Assembly: GCF_000938255.1 (NCBI RefSeq)
Contig: NZ_JYMR01000038.1
Coordinates: forward strand, 1 to 64,000
Reading direction: 5' to 3'
Length of the DNA stretch: 64,000 bases
Source: Bradyrhizobium sp. LTSP849
Lineage (GTDB): Bacteria > Pseudomonadota > Alphaproteobacteria > Rhizobiales > Xanthobacteraceae
In this document: piece after piece, positions 6,901 to 15,409 of the stretch
Layout: the number at the start of each line of letters is the position of its first letter
How positions within the stretch are numbered: position 1 is the first letter of the stretch
Position numbers and translations under genes: made by a program
Notes under the pieces: generated by a model
Seen by the model: only the letters and a program-made list of their open reading frames with translations
Databases searched by the model: none
What the model was told of the DNA's origin: nothing

Positions 6901-9525
6901 CTATCCCATCGCCTCTTTGACCAGCTCGTCGGCGGCCTCCGCCAGCAGCTCATCGCCAGCTTCGCCATAAACTGACTCGCGGCCGATTTCCAGCATCACG
7001 GGGACGGCGAGCGGGGAGACGTGGTCGAGTTCCCGATGCGTGATGCGGCCCTGGATGCGCGTGAGCATGTCGCTGAGGCGGCGCAGATCGAGCAGGCCGG
7101 TCGCGGCATCGGCGCGGGCGGCGCGCAACAACACGTGATCGGCCTGGTGTTTGCGCAGGACATCGTAGACGAGATCGGTCGAGAACAGCACCTGGCGGCG
7201 GCTCTTCTCCTCGCCGGTATGGCGGCGCGCGATCAGGCCGGAGATGATCGCGCAATTGCGGAACGTGCGCTTCATCAGCGCCGACTCGGCGAGCCAGGCT
7301 TCGAGGTCGTCGCCGAGCATATCAGGATCGAACAGCACGTTGAGGTCGAGCTTGCCGTTCCGGATCATGAACGACATGTCGCCGAGCCCCCAGATCGCGA
7401 CCGCATATTCGTTGGCGACGAAGCCGAGCGGCCGGGCGCGGGCGCGCTCCAGCCGGCGCGTCAAGAGCATGCCGAGCGTCTGGTGCGCAAGGCGCCCCTC
7501 GAAGGGATAGCAGACGATGTAATGCTTGTTGGCGCGCGGAAAGCTTTCGACCAGGAGCTCGCGCACCGCCGGCACGCGCGAGACGTCCCTTTGCAGCGAC
7601 AGCCAGTCGCGCACCTGCTCCGGCAGCGCATGCCAGGCGCGGCCGTCATCGAGCAGGCGACGCACGCGTTCGGCGAGATAGGTCGAGAGCGGAAACTTGC
7701 CGCCCATGTACGACGGCACCTTCGGGTCCTTGTCGTTGGCGCGCGAGACGTAGACCTGGTCCTCGACCAAAGCCTCGTAACGCACCACCTCGCCGCCGAA
7801 CACGAAGGTGTCGGCGGGCGAGAGGCCCTCGATGAAAGCTTCCTCGATCTCGCCGAGCAATCGCCCGCCGCGCGCGATCACCCCGGTTGAGCCGCCTGCC
7901 TTTCCTTGGCCGCCGCCGCGCGAGCGCACCAGCCGCACCTTCAGCATATCGTCCTCAACGATGGTGCCGACATTCATGCGGTAGCTCTGCCGCACCTTTG
8001 GATTGGCGACGCGCCAGCGGCCCCGCTTGTCCTGCTTGATGCGGGCGAAACGCTCATAGGTTTTCAGCGCATAGCCGCCGGTGGCGACGAAATCGACGAC
8101 GTCGTCGAAATCCTGCCGCGTGAGATCGGCATAGGGCGCGGCGGTGCGGACCTCGTCATAAAGCTCGTCGGAGAGAAACGGCTCGCCGCAGGCGCAGCCG
8201 AGCACGTGCTGGGCCAGCACGTCGAGGGCGCCGGTACGGAGCGGCGGCGTGTCCTGCGCATTCTCGGCAATCGCATCGATCGCAACGCTGCACTCCAGCA
8301 CCTCGAAACGGTTGGCGGGCACCAGCACCGCACGCGAAGCTTCATCAAGGCGGTGATTGGCGCGACCGATGCGCTGCATCAGCCGCGAAGATCCCTTCGG
8401 CGCGCCGATATTGACGACGAGATCGACGTCGCCCCAGTCGACGCCGAGATCGAGCGAGGAGGTGCAGACCACGCCCCGCAATTTGCCTGCCGACATCGCA
8501 TCCTCAACCTTGCGGCGTTGGGCGACATCGAGCGAGCCGTGATGCAGCGCGATCGCAAGGTTGTCGTCGTTCATGCGCCAGAGATCCTGGAACAGCATCT
8601 CGGCCTGGCTGCGGGTGTTGACGAAGACGAGCGTGGTCCTGTTGGCCTTGATCAGCTCATAGATTTCGGGAAGCGCATGGCGCGCACTGTGACCGGCCCA
8701 GGGCAGCCGCTCGCGCGTATCAAGCATCTCGACCAGCGGCGGTGCCGCGCCGCCGGCAATGACGATGTCGGCTGATTCCGCTTTGTCCTTCGGCTGCGGC
8801 ACCAGGAAGCGGGCCAGCGATTCCGGCTCGGCCACCGTCGCCGACAATCCGATCGCGCGCATCCGCGGTGCCAGCCGCCACAGCCGCGCGAGGCCCAGCG
8901 AGAGAAGATCGCCGCGCTTGGATGTCACCAGCGCGTGCAGCTCGTCGAGCACGATGCGCTTGAGCGAAGAGAACAGGAACGGCGCATCGTCGGAGGAGAG
9001 CAACAGCGCGAGCTGCTCGGGCGTCGTCAGCAGAATGTCCGGCGGATAGCGCCGCTGCCGCTGCCGCCGCGACGTCGGCGTATCGCCGGTGCGGGTCTCG
9101 ATCTTGACCGGCAGCCCCATCTCGGCGACCGGCCGCTCCAGATTGCGCGCGATGTCGACGGCGAGTGCTTTCAGCGGCGAGATGTAGAGGGTGTGCAGGC
9201 CGCCACTGCGTTGCAGGGCACGGCCGGTGGAGACCACGGATTTCGCGGGTGCTGTGGGCGCGGAGCTCAACTCCACCAGCGTCGGTAAAAATCCCGCCAG
9301 CGTCTTGCCGGCGCCGGTCGGCGCGATCAGCAGCGCGCTAGCGTCCTCGCGCGCCTTCTCCAGCAGCGCCAATTGATGCGTGCGCGGCGACCAGCCACGG
9401 GCCGCAAACCATTCCTGGAAGCGGTCGGGCAGCAGCGCTGGCCTCTCGGCCGAGATTTTGAGGATGCGGGGCGGCACGGCATCACAGGTAAGCCGTGGGG
9501 GTGGGTTCGTCGAGGGGGTGGGCAC
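6901..9525 (-). CDS. Ligase-associated DEAD/DEAH helicase (Lhr-Core)
   Basis: An 874-residue superfamily 2 helicase. Motif I is APTGAGKT (about residue 67), motif II DELH, motif III GLSATVAE and motif VI QRIGRANH. A winged-helix and Lhr-specific region continue to the end. The length matches the Lhr-Core proteins that lack the long C-terminal extension of actinobacterial Lhr. It should translocate on DNA or unwind RNA:DNA hybrids. The start is uncertain: the GTG at 9525 lies inside a half copy of a palindromic repeat, and another in-frame GTG at 9477 would drop 16 residues of low-complexity sequence. Confidence 0.92.
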   Translation of the reverse strand: MPTPSTNPPPRLTCDAVPPRILKISAERPALLPDRFQEWFAARGWSPRTHQLALLEKAREDASALLIAPTGAGKTLAGFLPTLVELSSAPTAPAKSVVSTGRALQRSGGLHTLYISPLKALAVDIARNLERPVAEMGLPVKIETRTGDTPTSRRQRQRRYPPDILLTTPEQLALLLSSDDAPFLFSSLKRIVLDELHALVTSKRGDLLSLGLARLWRLAPRMRAIGLSATVAEPESLARFLVPQPKDKAESADIVIAGGAAPPLVEMLDTRERLPWAGHSARHALPEIYELIKANRTTLVFVNTRSQAEMLFQDLWRMNDDNLAIALHHGSLDVAQRRKVEDAMSAGKLRGVVCTSSLDLGVDWGDVDLVVNIGAPKGSSRLMQRIGRANHRLDEASRAVLVPANRFEVLECSVAIDAIAENAQDTPPLRTGALDVLAQHVLGCACGEPFLSDELYDEVRTAAPYADLTRQDFDDVVDFVATGGYALKTYERFARIKQDKRGRWRVANPKVRQSYRMNVGTIVEDDMLKVRLVRSRGGGQGKAGGSTGVIARGGRLLGEIEEAFIEGLSPADTFVFGGEVVRYEALVEDQVYVSRANDKDPKVPSYMGGKFPLSTYLAERVRRLLDDGRAWHALPEQVRDWLSLQRDVSRVPAVRELLVESFPRANKHYIVCYPFEGRLAHQTLGMLLTRRLERARARPLGFVANEYAVAIWGLGDMSFMIRNGKLDLNVLFDPDMLGDDLEAWLAESALMKRTFRNCAIISGLIARRHTGEEKSRRQVLFSTDLVYDVLRKHQADHVLLRAARADAATGLLDLRRLSDMLTRIQGRITHRELDHVSPLAVPVMLEIGRESVYGEAGDELLAEAADELVKEAMG

Positions 9526-9553
9526 GGCGCGATGCGCCTTTGCCCACCCTACG
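9516..9553. repeat. Half copy of palindromic repeat, family II
   Basis: GGGTGGGCACGGCG followed by GCGCCTTTGCCCACCCTAC matches the right half of the full copies at 21817-21894, 43514-43638 and 50102-50192. It lies between the ABC binding-protein gene and the helicase and overlaps the proposed helicase start codon. Confidence 0.75.
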
Positions 9554-9565
9554 GCGCTCCCCGCC

Positions 9566-10795
9566 CTACTCCGTCACCGGCTTGTCGGAGACCTGCCAGT
9601 CCTTGCCGTTGAAGGTTGAGATGAACAACGTCTTCATCGGGGTGTAGTCGTCGGGCGTATAGTTGTAGTCGACGCCGTCGAGGAAGAACGGCGAGTGGAA
9701 GCCGTTGAGGTTCGCGGCCTGCTTCAGCACGTTCTCCCGCGTAAGCTCGTCGCCGCAGCGGCGCAAGATCTCGCCCATTGTCACCGCCTGGCCGTAACCG
9801 GCATAGGCGATGGTGTTGTCGGGATCGATGTTCGGCAGGTAATTCTTGCGCAGCGTATCGAATGCGACCACATCCTTGTCATTCTCCCAGGGGCCGGGCC
9901 CGGCATCCTTGGAATAACGGATCGCGACGATCCCGACGGCGTTCTCGAGGCCGGCGGCGTTGAGGATGGACTTCCCGGTCGAGCCGGCCGACAGCAGTTG
10001 CAACGGCTTCCAGCCGAGCTCGGCGACCTTGCGGATCGACTGCGACGTCGCCTTGCCGGTCGAGATGTTGTAGAAGACGTCGGCGCCCGACTTCGAGAGA
10101 TTGATGAGCTGGGAATCGACGGTCGGATCGGTCAGATCGTAGGTCTGCTCCATGATCACCTGCGCGGTGCCGCCGGCATCGGCCAGCACCTTCTTGAACG
10201 GACCGAGGAAGTCGCGGCCGAAATCGTCGTTCTGGTAGAGAATGCCGACCTTGGCGTTCGGCTTCACGCTGAGGACGTGCCGCGCCAGGATGCGCGCTTC
10301 GGTCGGATAAAGCGGCAAACCCGCCATCGTCCATTTGAACTCTTTCGGATTGTTCCACTTCGACGCGCCGGTGTTGAGCAGGAGCTGCGGCACACCCTTG
10401 GAATTGAGATATTTGTGTACGGCCGTCTGCGGCGCGGTGCCGAGCGAACCATACAGCGCCAGCACTTCCTCCTGCTCGACCAGGCGACGCGTCGCCTCGA
10501 CGCATTTCGGTGCGCTGTAGGCGTCGTCCATGGTGAGGAACTTGACCTTGCGTCCGTTGATGCCGCCCTTCTCGTTCAGCATCTGGAAATAGGCCTCGCC
10601 GACGCGCCCCAACACGCCATAGAGCGAGCCGGGGCCGGAATGCGGCACGGTCTGCCCGATCTTGATCTCGGTATCGCTGGCGCCCGCATCGTATTTCTTC
10701 TCCGCGGCCCGGACGTAAGGCGCGGGCAGGACGGATGCAGCGATGGCGGCGAGCGCGGCGGCGCTGACATCGCGCCGCGATGGATTCTTCGTCAT
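9566..10795 (-). CDS. ABC transporter substrate-binding protein (LivK/HAAT type)
   Basis: A 409-residue periplasmic binding protein of the hydrophobic amino acid uptake type. It has a twin-arginine-like export signal (NPSRRDVSAAALAAIAAS, ending near AAEKK). The typical start of the mature domain follows, DTEIKIGQTVPHSGPGSLYG. The ATG at 10795 has GGGAG upstream and removes 40 artefactual residues present in the open frame. No permease or ATPase genes accompany it, so it is an orphan receptor here. Ligands of this family include branched-chain amino acids, amides and aromatic acids; this one cannot be chosen. Confidence 0.88.
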   Translation of the reverse strand: MTKNPSRRDVSAAALAAIAASVLPAPYVRAAEKKYDAGASDTEIKIGQTVPHSGPGSLYGVLGRVGEAYFQMLNEKGGINGRKVKFLTMDDAYSAPKCVEATRRLVEQEEVLALYGSLGTAPQTAVHKYLNSKGVPQLLLNTGASKWNNPKEFKWTMAGLPLYPTEARILARHVLSVKPNAKVGILYQNDDFGRDFLGPFKKVLADAGGTAQVIMEQTYDLTDPTVDSQLINLSKSGADVFYNISTGKATSQSIRKVAELGWKPLQLLSAGSTGKSILNAAGLENAVGIVAIRYSKDAGPGPWENDKDVVAFDTLRKNYLPNIDPDNTIAYAGYGQAVTMGEILRRCGDELTRENVLKQAANLNGFHSPFFLDGVDYNYTPDDYTPMKTLFISTFNGKDWQVSDKPVTE

Positions 10796-10911
10796 TTTTT
10801 GTTTCTCCCTGGTGCGCGCATTGTGCTGACATCGCCGCACGGCTCGCAAGTGGGAAGTCGTCGCTTTGCGACGCAATGACGCCTGAATCGCCCCGGGGCT
10901 AGCGCCTAGAC

Positions 10912-11838
10912 TCAAGTTTTCTCGGCGACCACGACGAGGCCGCGCACCGGCTCGTTGTTCTCGATGCGCGGCGATGCCGACTCCAATGTCAGAAGCTTGA
11001 GTCCGGCCTTCGTCATGGTGCCGCGCACATATTCCGCGGAATGGGCATAGCGCAGCCCTTCGCCGAGAACGATTCCACCGCCGTCGTGCGTCTCCAGCGT
11101 GAAGGCGAGCACGCCACCGGGCGCGAGCACGCGCTTGGCCTCAGTCAGCACCGGCGCGAGATCGGAGAGATAGACGAATGCATCCGCCGCGACGACGATG
11201 TCCGCGCTCGCGTCAGTCTTGCCGCGCAGGCCTTCGATCATGTCGGCAACTTCAAGCTCGGCGTAGAGGCCTGAGGCGCGCGCCTGCTTGATCATGCCAG
11301 GCGACAGATCAATGCCGGTGAAATGATCGACCTGCTTTGCGAAGGCAGCGGCCGCGAGCCCGGTGCCGCAGCCGAGATCGATGGCGCGCTTGAACAGAGC
11401 CGGCTTCTTCGCGCTGACGCGCGCAGCCACCACCGCCTTGAAGATCAGGGACGGGGCGCGGTAGTCGAGATCGTTGATCAGCACATGCTCGAAGCGCGGC
11501 GCATATTGATCGAACAGTGCCTGCACATAGGCCTTGGGCATCTCGGACAATTGCGCGTCGCCGAGCCGTATCAGATGCAAATGGGCGCCGTGCTGGTCGT
11601 CGGGATCGGACTCGCGCGATTTTCGAAACGCCGCGATGGCCATGTCGCGCTCGCCGAGCTGGCTGCGGATTTCGCCGAGCGTGAACCAGGCGGAGGTGAA
11701 ATCGGGTGCGAGCTCGAGCGCCTGCTCCAGCAGGTCGGCCGCGGCGGGCAGATCGCCCTTGAGCTGGAGGTCGCGCGCGAACTCGAAACGGCGGTCGGCC
11801 ATGAGATCGCCGGAGGAGTGGAACAGGCGCAAGGGCAT
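10912..11838 (-). CDS. TPR-containing class I SAM methyltransferase
   Basis: A 308-residue cytoplasmic protein. Residues 10-90 form about two tetratricopeptide repeats (LAPDFTSAWFTLGEI, DMAIAAFRKSRESDPDD). The rest is a Rossmann-fold methyltransferase with motif I AIDLGCGTGLAAAAF at about 160 and post-motifs ADAFVYLSDL and LAPGGVLAFTLE. The start at 11838 leaves 66 bases to the divergent exonuclease gene. The methyl acceptor is unknown. It lies between the two halves of the repair cluster, but a repair role is only suggested by position. Confidence 0.85.
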   Translation of the reverse strand: MPLRLFHSSGDLMADRRFEFARDLQLKGDLPAAADLLEQALELAPDFTSAWFTLGEIRSQLGERDMAIAAFRKSRESDPDDQHGAHLHLIRLGDAQLSEMPKAYVQALFDQYAPRFEHVLINDLDYRAPSLIFKAVVAARVSAKKPALFKRAIDLGCGTGLAAAAFAKQVDHFTGIDLSPGMIKQARASGLYAELEVADMIEGLRGKTDASADIVVAADAFVYLSDLAPVLTEAKRVLAPGGVLAFTLETHDGGGIVLGEGLRYAHSAEYVRGTMTKAGLKLLTLESASPRIENNEPVRGLVVVAEKT

Positions 11839-11904
11839 TGGAGAACCAGGGAGGGAAGCGGGCGGATGACTCGAAGACGCGATGGCGCAACCTATATAAC
11901 AGGC

Positions 11905-12942
11905 ATGCGTCCGCAAGACATCCTGCTGCCAGTCGCGAGCGGCCTGTGCTGCAAGCCCGGCGGCTTCCATATCGACCCCGTCCGTCCCGTGGAGCGGGCC
12001 GTGATCACCCACGGCCATTCCGACCATGCCCGCGCCGGCCACGGCGCGGTGCTGGCGACGCAGGAAACGCTGGACATGATGCGGCTGCGCTATGGCGAGA
12101 ATTTTGCCGGGACGACGCAGGCGATCCGCTATGGCGAGGAGATCCGGCTCGGCGACGTCAGCGTCAAGTTTCACCCGGCCGGCCATGTGCTGGGCTCGGC
12201 GCAGGTCGCCGTAACAGCCAAGGATATTAGCATCGTCGCCTCCGGCGACTATAAGGACGCGCCAGACCCGACCTGCACGCCGTTCGAGCTCGTCCCCTGC
12301 GACGTCTTCATCACCGAGGCCACCTTCGGCCTGCCGGTGTTTCGGCACGGCGATGCCGCCAACGAGGTGAAAAAGCTGCTCGCCTCCGTCGCGCTGTTTC
12401 CGGAGCGCGCGCATCTCGTCGGCGCCTATTCGCTTGGCAAGGCCCAGCGCGTGATCGCGCTGCTGCGGCAGGCCGGCTACGATGCGCCGATCTACCTGCA
12501 TGGCGCGATGGAGAAGATCACGCAGTACTATCAGAGCCGCGGCATCGCGCTTGGCGAGCTGCGGCCGGTGATGGGCGTGAAGAAGGCGGCGCTCGCCGGC
12601 ACCATCACGCTCGCGCCGCCGTCTGCGACATCCGATCTCTGGACCCGGCGCTTTCCCGATCCCATCACCGCCTTCGCCTCCGGCTGGATGCGCGTGCGCG
12701 CCCGCGCGCGGCAGCGCGGCATCGAATTGCCGCTGGTGATCTCGGATCATGCCGACTGGGACGGCCTCACCGCGACCATCACTGCTACCGGCGCCGGCGA
12801 GATCTGGGTGACCCACGGTCAGGAAGATGCGCTGGCGCATTGGTGCCAAAGCAAGGGCTTGCGGGCAAAGCCGCTCGATCTCGTCGGCTATGGCGACGAG
12901 GGAGAGAGCGAGACGCCGCTTCAAGACGAGGCCGAGGCATGA
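11905..12942 (+). CDS. Ligase-associated MBL-fold DNA exonuclease
   Basis: A 345-residue member of the metallo-beta-lactamase/beta-CASP-like nucleases. Readable metal motifs are THGHSDHARAG (HxHxDH, about residue 37), PAGHVLGSAQV, SGDYKDAPD and SDHADWDG. This is the Exo component of the Lhr-Core/MPE/Exo/Lig cluster. Its stop overlaps the ligase start (ATGA), so the two are coupled. The ATG at 11905 precedes the conserved 'DILLPVASGLCCKPGGFHID' segment. An ATG at 11866 is possible but adds residues without family support. Confidence 0.92.
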   Translation: MRPQDILLPVASGLCCKPGGFHIDPVRPVERAVITHGHSDHARAGHGAVLATQETLDMMRLRYGENFAGTTQAIRYGEEIRLGDVSVKFHPAGHVLGSAQVAVTAKDISIVASGDYKDAPDPTCTPFELVPCDVFITEATFGLPVFRHGDAANEVKKLLASVALFPERAHLVGAYSLGKAQRVIALLRQAGYDAPIYLHGAMEKITQYYQSRGIALGELRPVMGVKKAALAGTITLAPPSATSDLWTRRFPDPITAFASGWMRVRARARQRGIELPLVISDHADWDGLTATITATGAGEIWVTHGQEDALAHWCQSKGLRAKPLDLVGYGDEGESETPLQDEAEA

Positions 12943-14816
12943 ACCGCTTCGCCGAATTGCTGGACCGCCTCGCCTACGAGCCCGGCCGCAACAACAAGCT
13001 GCGGCTGATCACCGGCTATTTCCGCGAGGTCGGCGATCCCGATCGCGGTTATGCGCTGGCCGCGCTGACCGGCGCACTCAGCTTCAAGCACGCCAAGCCG
13101 GCGCTGATCCGGGATTTGATCGCGTCGCGGACTGATCCAGTGCTGTTCGGGCTGTCCTATGACTATGTCGGCGACCTCTCGGAGACGGTCGCGCTGATGT
13201 GGCCGAGGCGGGTGCCTCGTCATGACGAGTCTTTTCCGGGCCACCCCTCTCCCCCGCCCTCCCCCGCAAGGGGGGAGGGAGCGCAGTTGCGCGTGCAGCG
13301 GCAGACGAGATCGACGACTGATCGTGATTCCGCGAGTGATGGGGGCACAACTCTCTCCGTTCCCTCCCCCCTTGCGGGGGAGGGGCAGGGAGAGGGGTAC
13401 CGCGGGCGAGATGCTGATGAGTCCACCCACTCTCGCAACCACAACAACCCGCCTCCCCCAACCCTTACCGAGGTCGTCACCACACTCCGCACCCTCGGCA
13501 AGACCGAGCTGCCAAAACAACTCGAACGCTGGCTCGACGAACTCGATGAGACCGGCCGCTGGGCGCTGCTCAAACTCGTCACCGGCGCACTGCGGATCGG
13601 CATCTCGGCGCGGCTGGCGAAGACCGCGGCCGCGGCGCTCGGCGACAAGGATCCGCATGAGGTCGAGCTGATCTGGCCCGGCCTCAGCCCGCCCTATCTC
13701 GACCTGTTCGCGTGGCTCGAAGGGCGCGGCGAAAAGCCCGTCAATCGCGATCCCGCGCCATTCCGTCCCGTGATGCTGGCACATGCCATCGAGGACACCG
13801 ACTTCCAAAACCTCGATCCCGCCGATTACGTCGCCGAATGGAAATGGGACGGCATCCGCGTGCAGGCGGTTGCGGGCCGCGACGAGCACGACAAAATCAC
13901 GGCGCGGCTCTATTCGCGCACCGGCGAGGACATCACGGGAAGCTTTCCGGACCTGGTGCCGTCGTTGCGCCTGCCCGGTGCGATTGACGGCGAGCTTTTG
14001 ATCCTGCGCGAAGGCCGCGTGCAGAGTTTCAACGTTCTCCAGCAACGGCTCAACCGCAAGATCGTCTCACCGAAGCTGATCAAGGAATTCCCGATCCATC
14101 TGCGCGCCTATGATCTGCTCGGCGACGATGCGAACGATCTGCGCGAATTGCCGTTCGTCGAGCGGCGCGAACGGCTGGAGATGTTTGTCAAGAAGCTCGA
14201 CGATCCCCGCATTGATCTCTCGCCCACCGTCCCCTTCGAAAGCTGGGATGCGCTGACCGCCGCACGCGCCGATCCCGCAAGTGCCGGCGCCGGCGAAGAT
14301 GCCGATGCGGTCGAAGGCGTGATGCTGAAGCGACGCGATGCGCCATACCTGCCGGGACGGCCGAAGGGCCAGTGGTGGAAGTGGAAGCGCGATCCGCACA
14401 TCATCGACGCCGTGCTGATGTATGCGCAGCGCGGCCACGGCAAGCGCTCGTCCTTCTATTCCGATTACACCTTTGGTGTCTGGACCGCGGGTGAAAGTGG
14501 CGACGAACTGGTCCCGGTCGGCAAGGCCTATTTTGGCTTCACCGACGAGGAGCTTTTGCAGATCGACCGCTTCGTCCGCCGCAACACTACGGAAAAATTC
14601 GGTCCCGTCCGACATGTCGTGCACGAGGCGGACAAGGGGCTGGTGCTGGAAGTCGCCTTCGAGGGCCTTCAACGCTCACCGCGGCACAAATCCGGCGTCG
14701 CCATGCGCTTCCCCCGCATCAGCCGCTTACGCTGGGACAAGCCGCCGCGGGAGGCCGATCGGCTGGAAACGCTGGAAAAGATGCTGAAGGGGGAGACGGC
14801 TGAGGTCGAGGCGTGA
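12939..14816 (+). CDS. ATP-dependent DNA ligase with in-frame repeat insertion
   Basis: A 625-residue ATP-dependent ligase of the cluster with Lhr-Core, MPE and Exo. An N-terminal DNA-binding region leads to the adenylation site EWKWDGIR (lysine nucleophile in KWDG, about residue 306), DGELLI, EGVMLKRRDAPY and QWWKWKRD, followed by the OB-fold. It would seal nicks after processing by its partners. Residues about 101-154 (13241-13400) are encoded by two inverted arms of a family I palindromic repeat and read as Pro/Ser/Gly/Arg-rich sequence. All catalytic motifs lie downstream and the frame stays open, so the protein could still work. Start and overlap with Exo are firm. Confidence 0.93.
   Translation: MNRFAELLDRLAYEPGRNNKLRLITGYFREVGDPDRGYALAALTGALSFKHAKPALIRDLIASRTDPVLFGLSYDYVGDLSETVALMWPRRVPRHDESFPGHPSPPPSPARGEGAQLRVQRQTRSTTDRDSASDGGTTLSVPSPLAGEGQGEGYRGRDADESTHSRNHNNPPPPTLTEVVTTLRTLGKTELPKQLERWLDELDETGRWALLKLVTGALRIGISARLAKTAAAALGDKDPHEVELIWPGLSPPYLDLFAWLEGRGEKPVNRDPAPFRPVMLAHAIEDTDFQNLDPADYVAEWKWDGIRVQAVAGRDEHDKITARLYSRTGEDITGSFPDLVPSLRLPGAIDGELLILREGRVQSFNVLQQRLNRKIVSPKLIKEFPIHLRAYDLLGDDANDLRELPFVERRERLEMFVKKLDDPRIDLSPTVPFESWDALTAARADPASAGAGEDADAVEGVMLKRRDAPYLPGRPKGQWWKWKRDPHIIDAVLMYAQRGHGKRSSFYSDYTFGVWTAGESGDELVPVGKAYFGFTDEELLQIDRFVRRNTTEKFGPVRHVVHEADKGLVLEVAFEGLQRSPRHKSGVAMRFPRISRLRWDKPPREADRLETLEKMLKGETAEVEA
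13241..13400. repeat. Family I palindromic repeat inside the ligase coding region
   Basis: The left arm (13241-13290) contains CCCGCAAGGGGGGAGGGAGC and the right arm (13358-13400) contains CCCTCCCCCCTTGCGGGGGA; they are near-perfect inverted copies. The identical arm pair is intergenic at 6000-6155. The element length and absence of stops keep the ligase frame open. Confidence 0.93.
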
Positions 14817-14843
14817 TGGCTCGATGACGGCCACGACGTCGGT

Positions 14844-14958
14844 GCGCACCCTCTCCCGCAAGCTTGCGGGAGAGGGGTCTCCGCATTGGGAATCCCCAAG
14901 AGGAGAGAACCCTCACCCGCGCCTTCGGCGCGACCTCTCCCGCAAGCGGGAGAGGTTG
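14844..14958. repeat. Palindromic repeat, family I
   Basis: Inverted words CTCTCCCGCAAGCTTGCGGG and CCTCTCCCGCAAGCGGGAGA border a short centre with AGAACCCTCACCCGCGCC. It fills most of the gap between the ligase gene and the small membrane-protein gene. Nothing else is visible in that gap. Confidence 0.8.
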
Positions 14959-15083
14959 CAGCCAGCCCGCGGCATATGCTTGCCAGAATTAAAATCCCGT
15001 AAGCCGATTGACGCCCCGTTGCGGGTTCCCCATGTGCCTCGCCGTGCCCTATAATGGGGTCGAATCCGCCTGAGGAGTTTGAG

Positions 15084-15386
15084 ATGGTCCAAGACGTCAG
15101 AGATTTGCCGGCCGGCCGCAGCGATGGCCTGAACCGCTTTCTCGGCGGCTCGCCGCTGGCGGTCGCGTTTCGCCTGGTCCTGCTCTCGATCCTGGTCGGC
15201 GTCGTCTTGGCGGCGGTCGGCTTCGATCCCTGGAACATCATCTACAGCATACGCCTGCTGTTCCAGCGGTTGTGGGATCTCGGCTTCGATACCGTCAACT
15301 GGCTGTGGCGCTACTTCCTGCTCGGCGCGGTCATCGTGATCCCGATCTGGCTGCTGATGCGCGTCTTCGGCACGCCGCGGCGCTAA
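15084..15386 (+). CDS. Small membrane protein (DUF6460-like)
   Basis: A 100-residue protein with two predicted membrane segments: residues about 27-50 (LVLLSILVGVVLAAVG) and 78-95 (YFLLGAVIVIPIWLLM). A tryptophan-rich amphipathic stretch (LLFQRLWDLGFDTVNWLWRY) lies between them. It resembles short conserved inner-membrane proteins of Hyphomicrobiales, labelled DUF6460 as far as I recall. The ATG at 15084 has GAGGAG upstream; an ATG at 15054 lacks a ribosome site. Function is unknown. Confidence 0.7.
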   Translation: MVQDVRDLPAGRSDGLNRFLGGSPLAVAFRLVLLSILVGVVLAAVGFDPWNIIYSIRLLFQRLWDLGFDTVNWLWRYFLLGAVIVIPIWLLMRVFGTPRR

Positions 15387-15409
15387 CCCCTCACGGAGCC
15401 AAGCAGCCG

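Noticed and set aside
11839..12924. N-terminal extension of the methyltransferase frame
   Set aside because: This part is antisense to the exonuclease gene; the TPR-methyltransferase has a good start at 11838.
12921..14045. 374-residue minus-strand frame over the ligase gene
   Set aside because: Antisense of a clearly coding ligase; residues look like typical high-GC shadow sequence.
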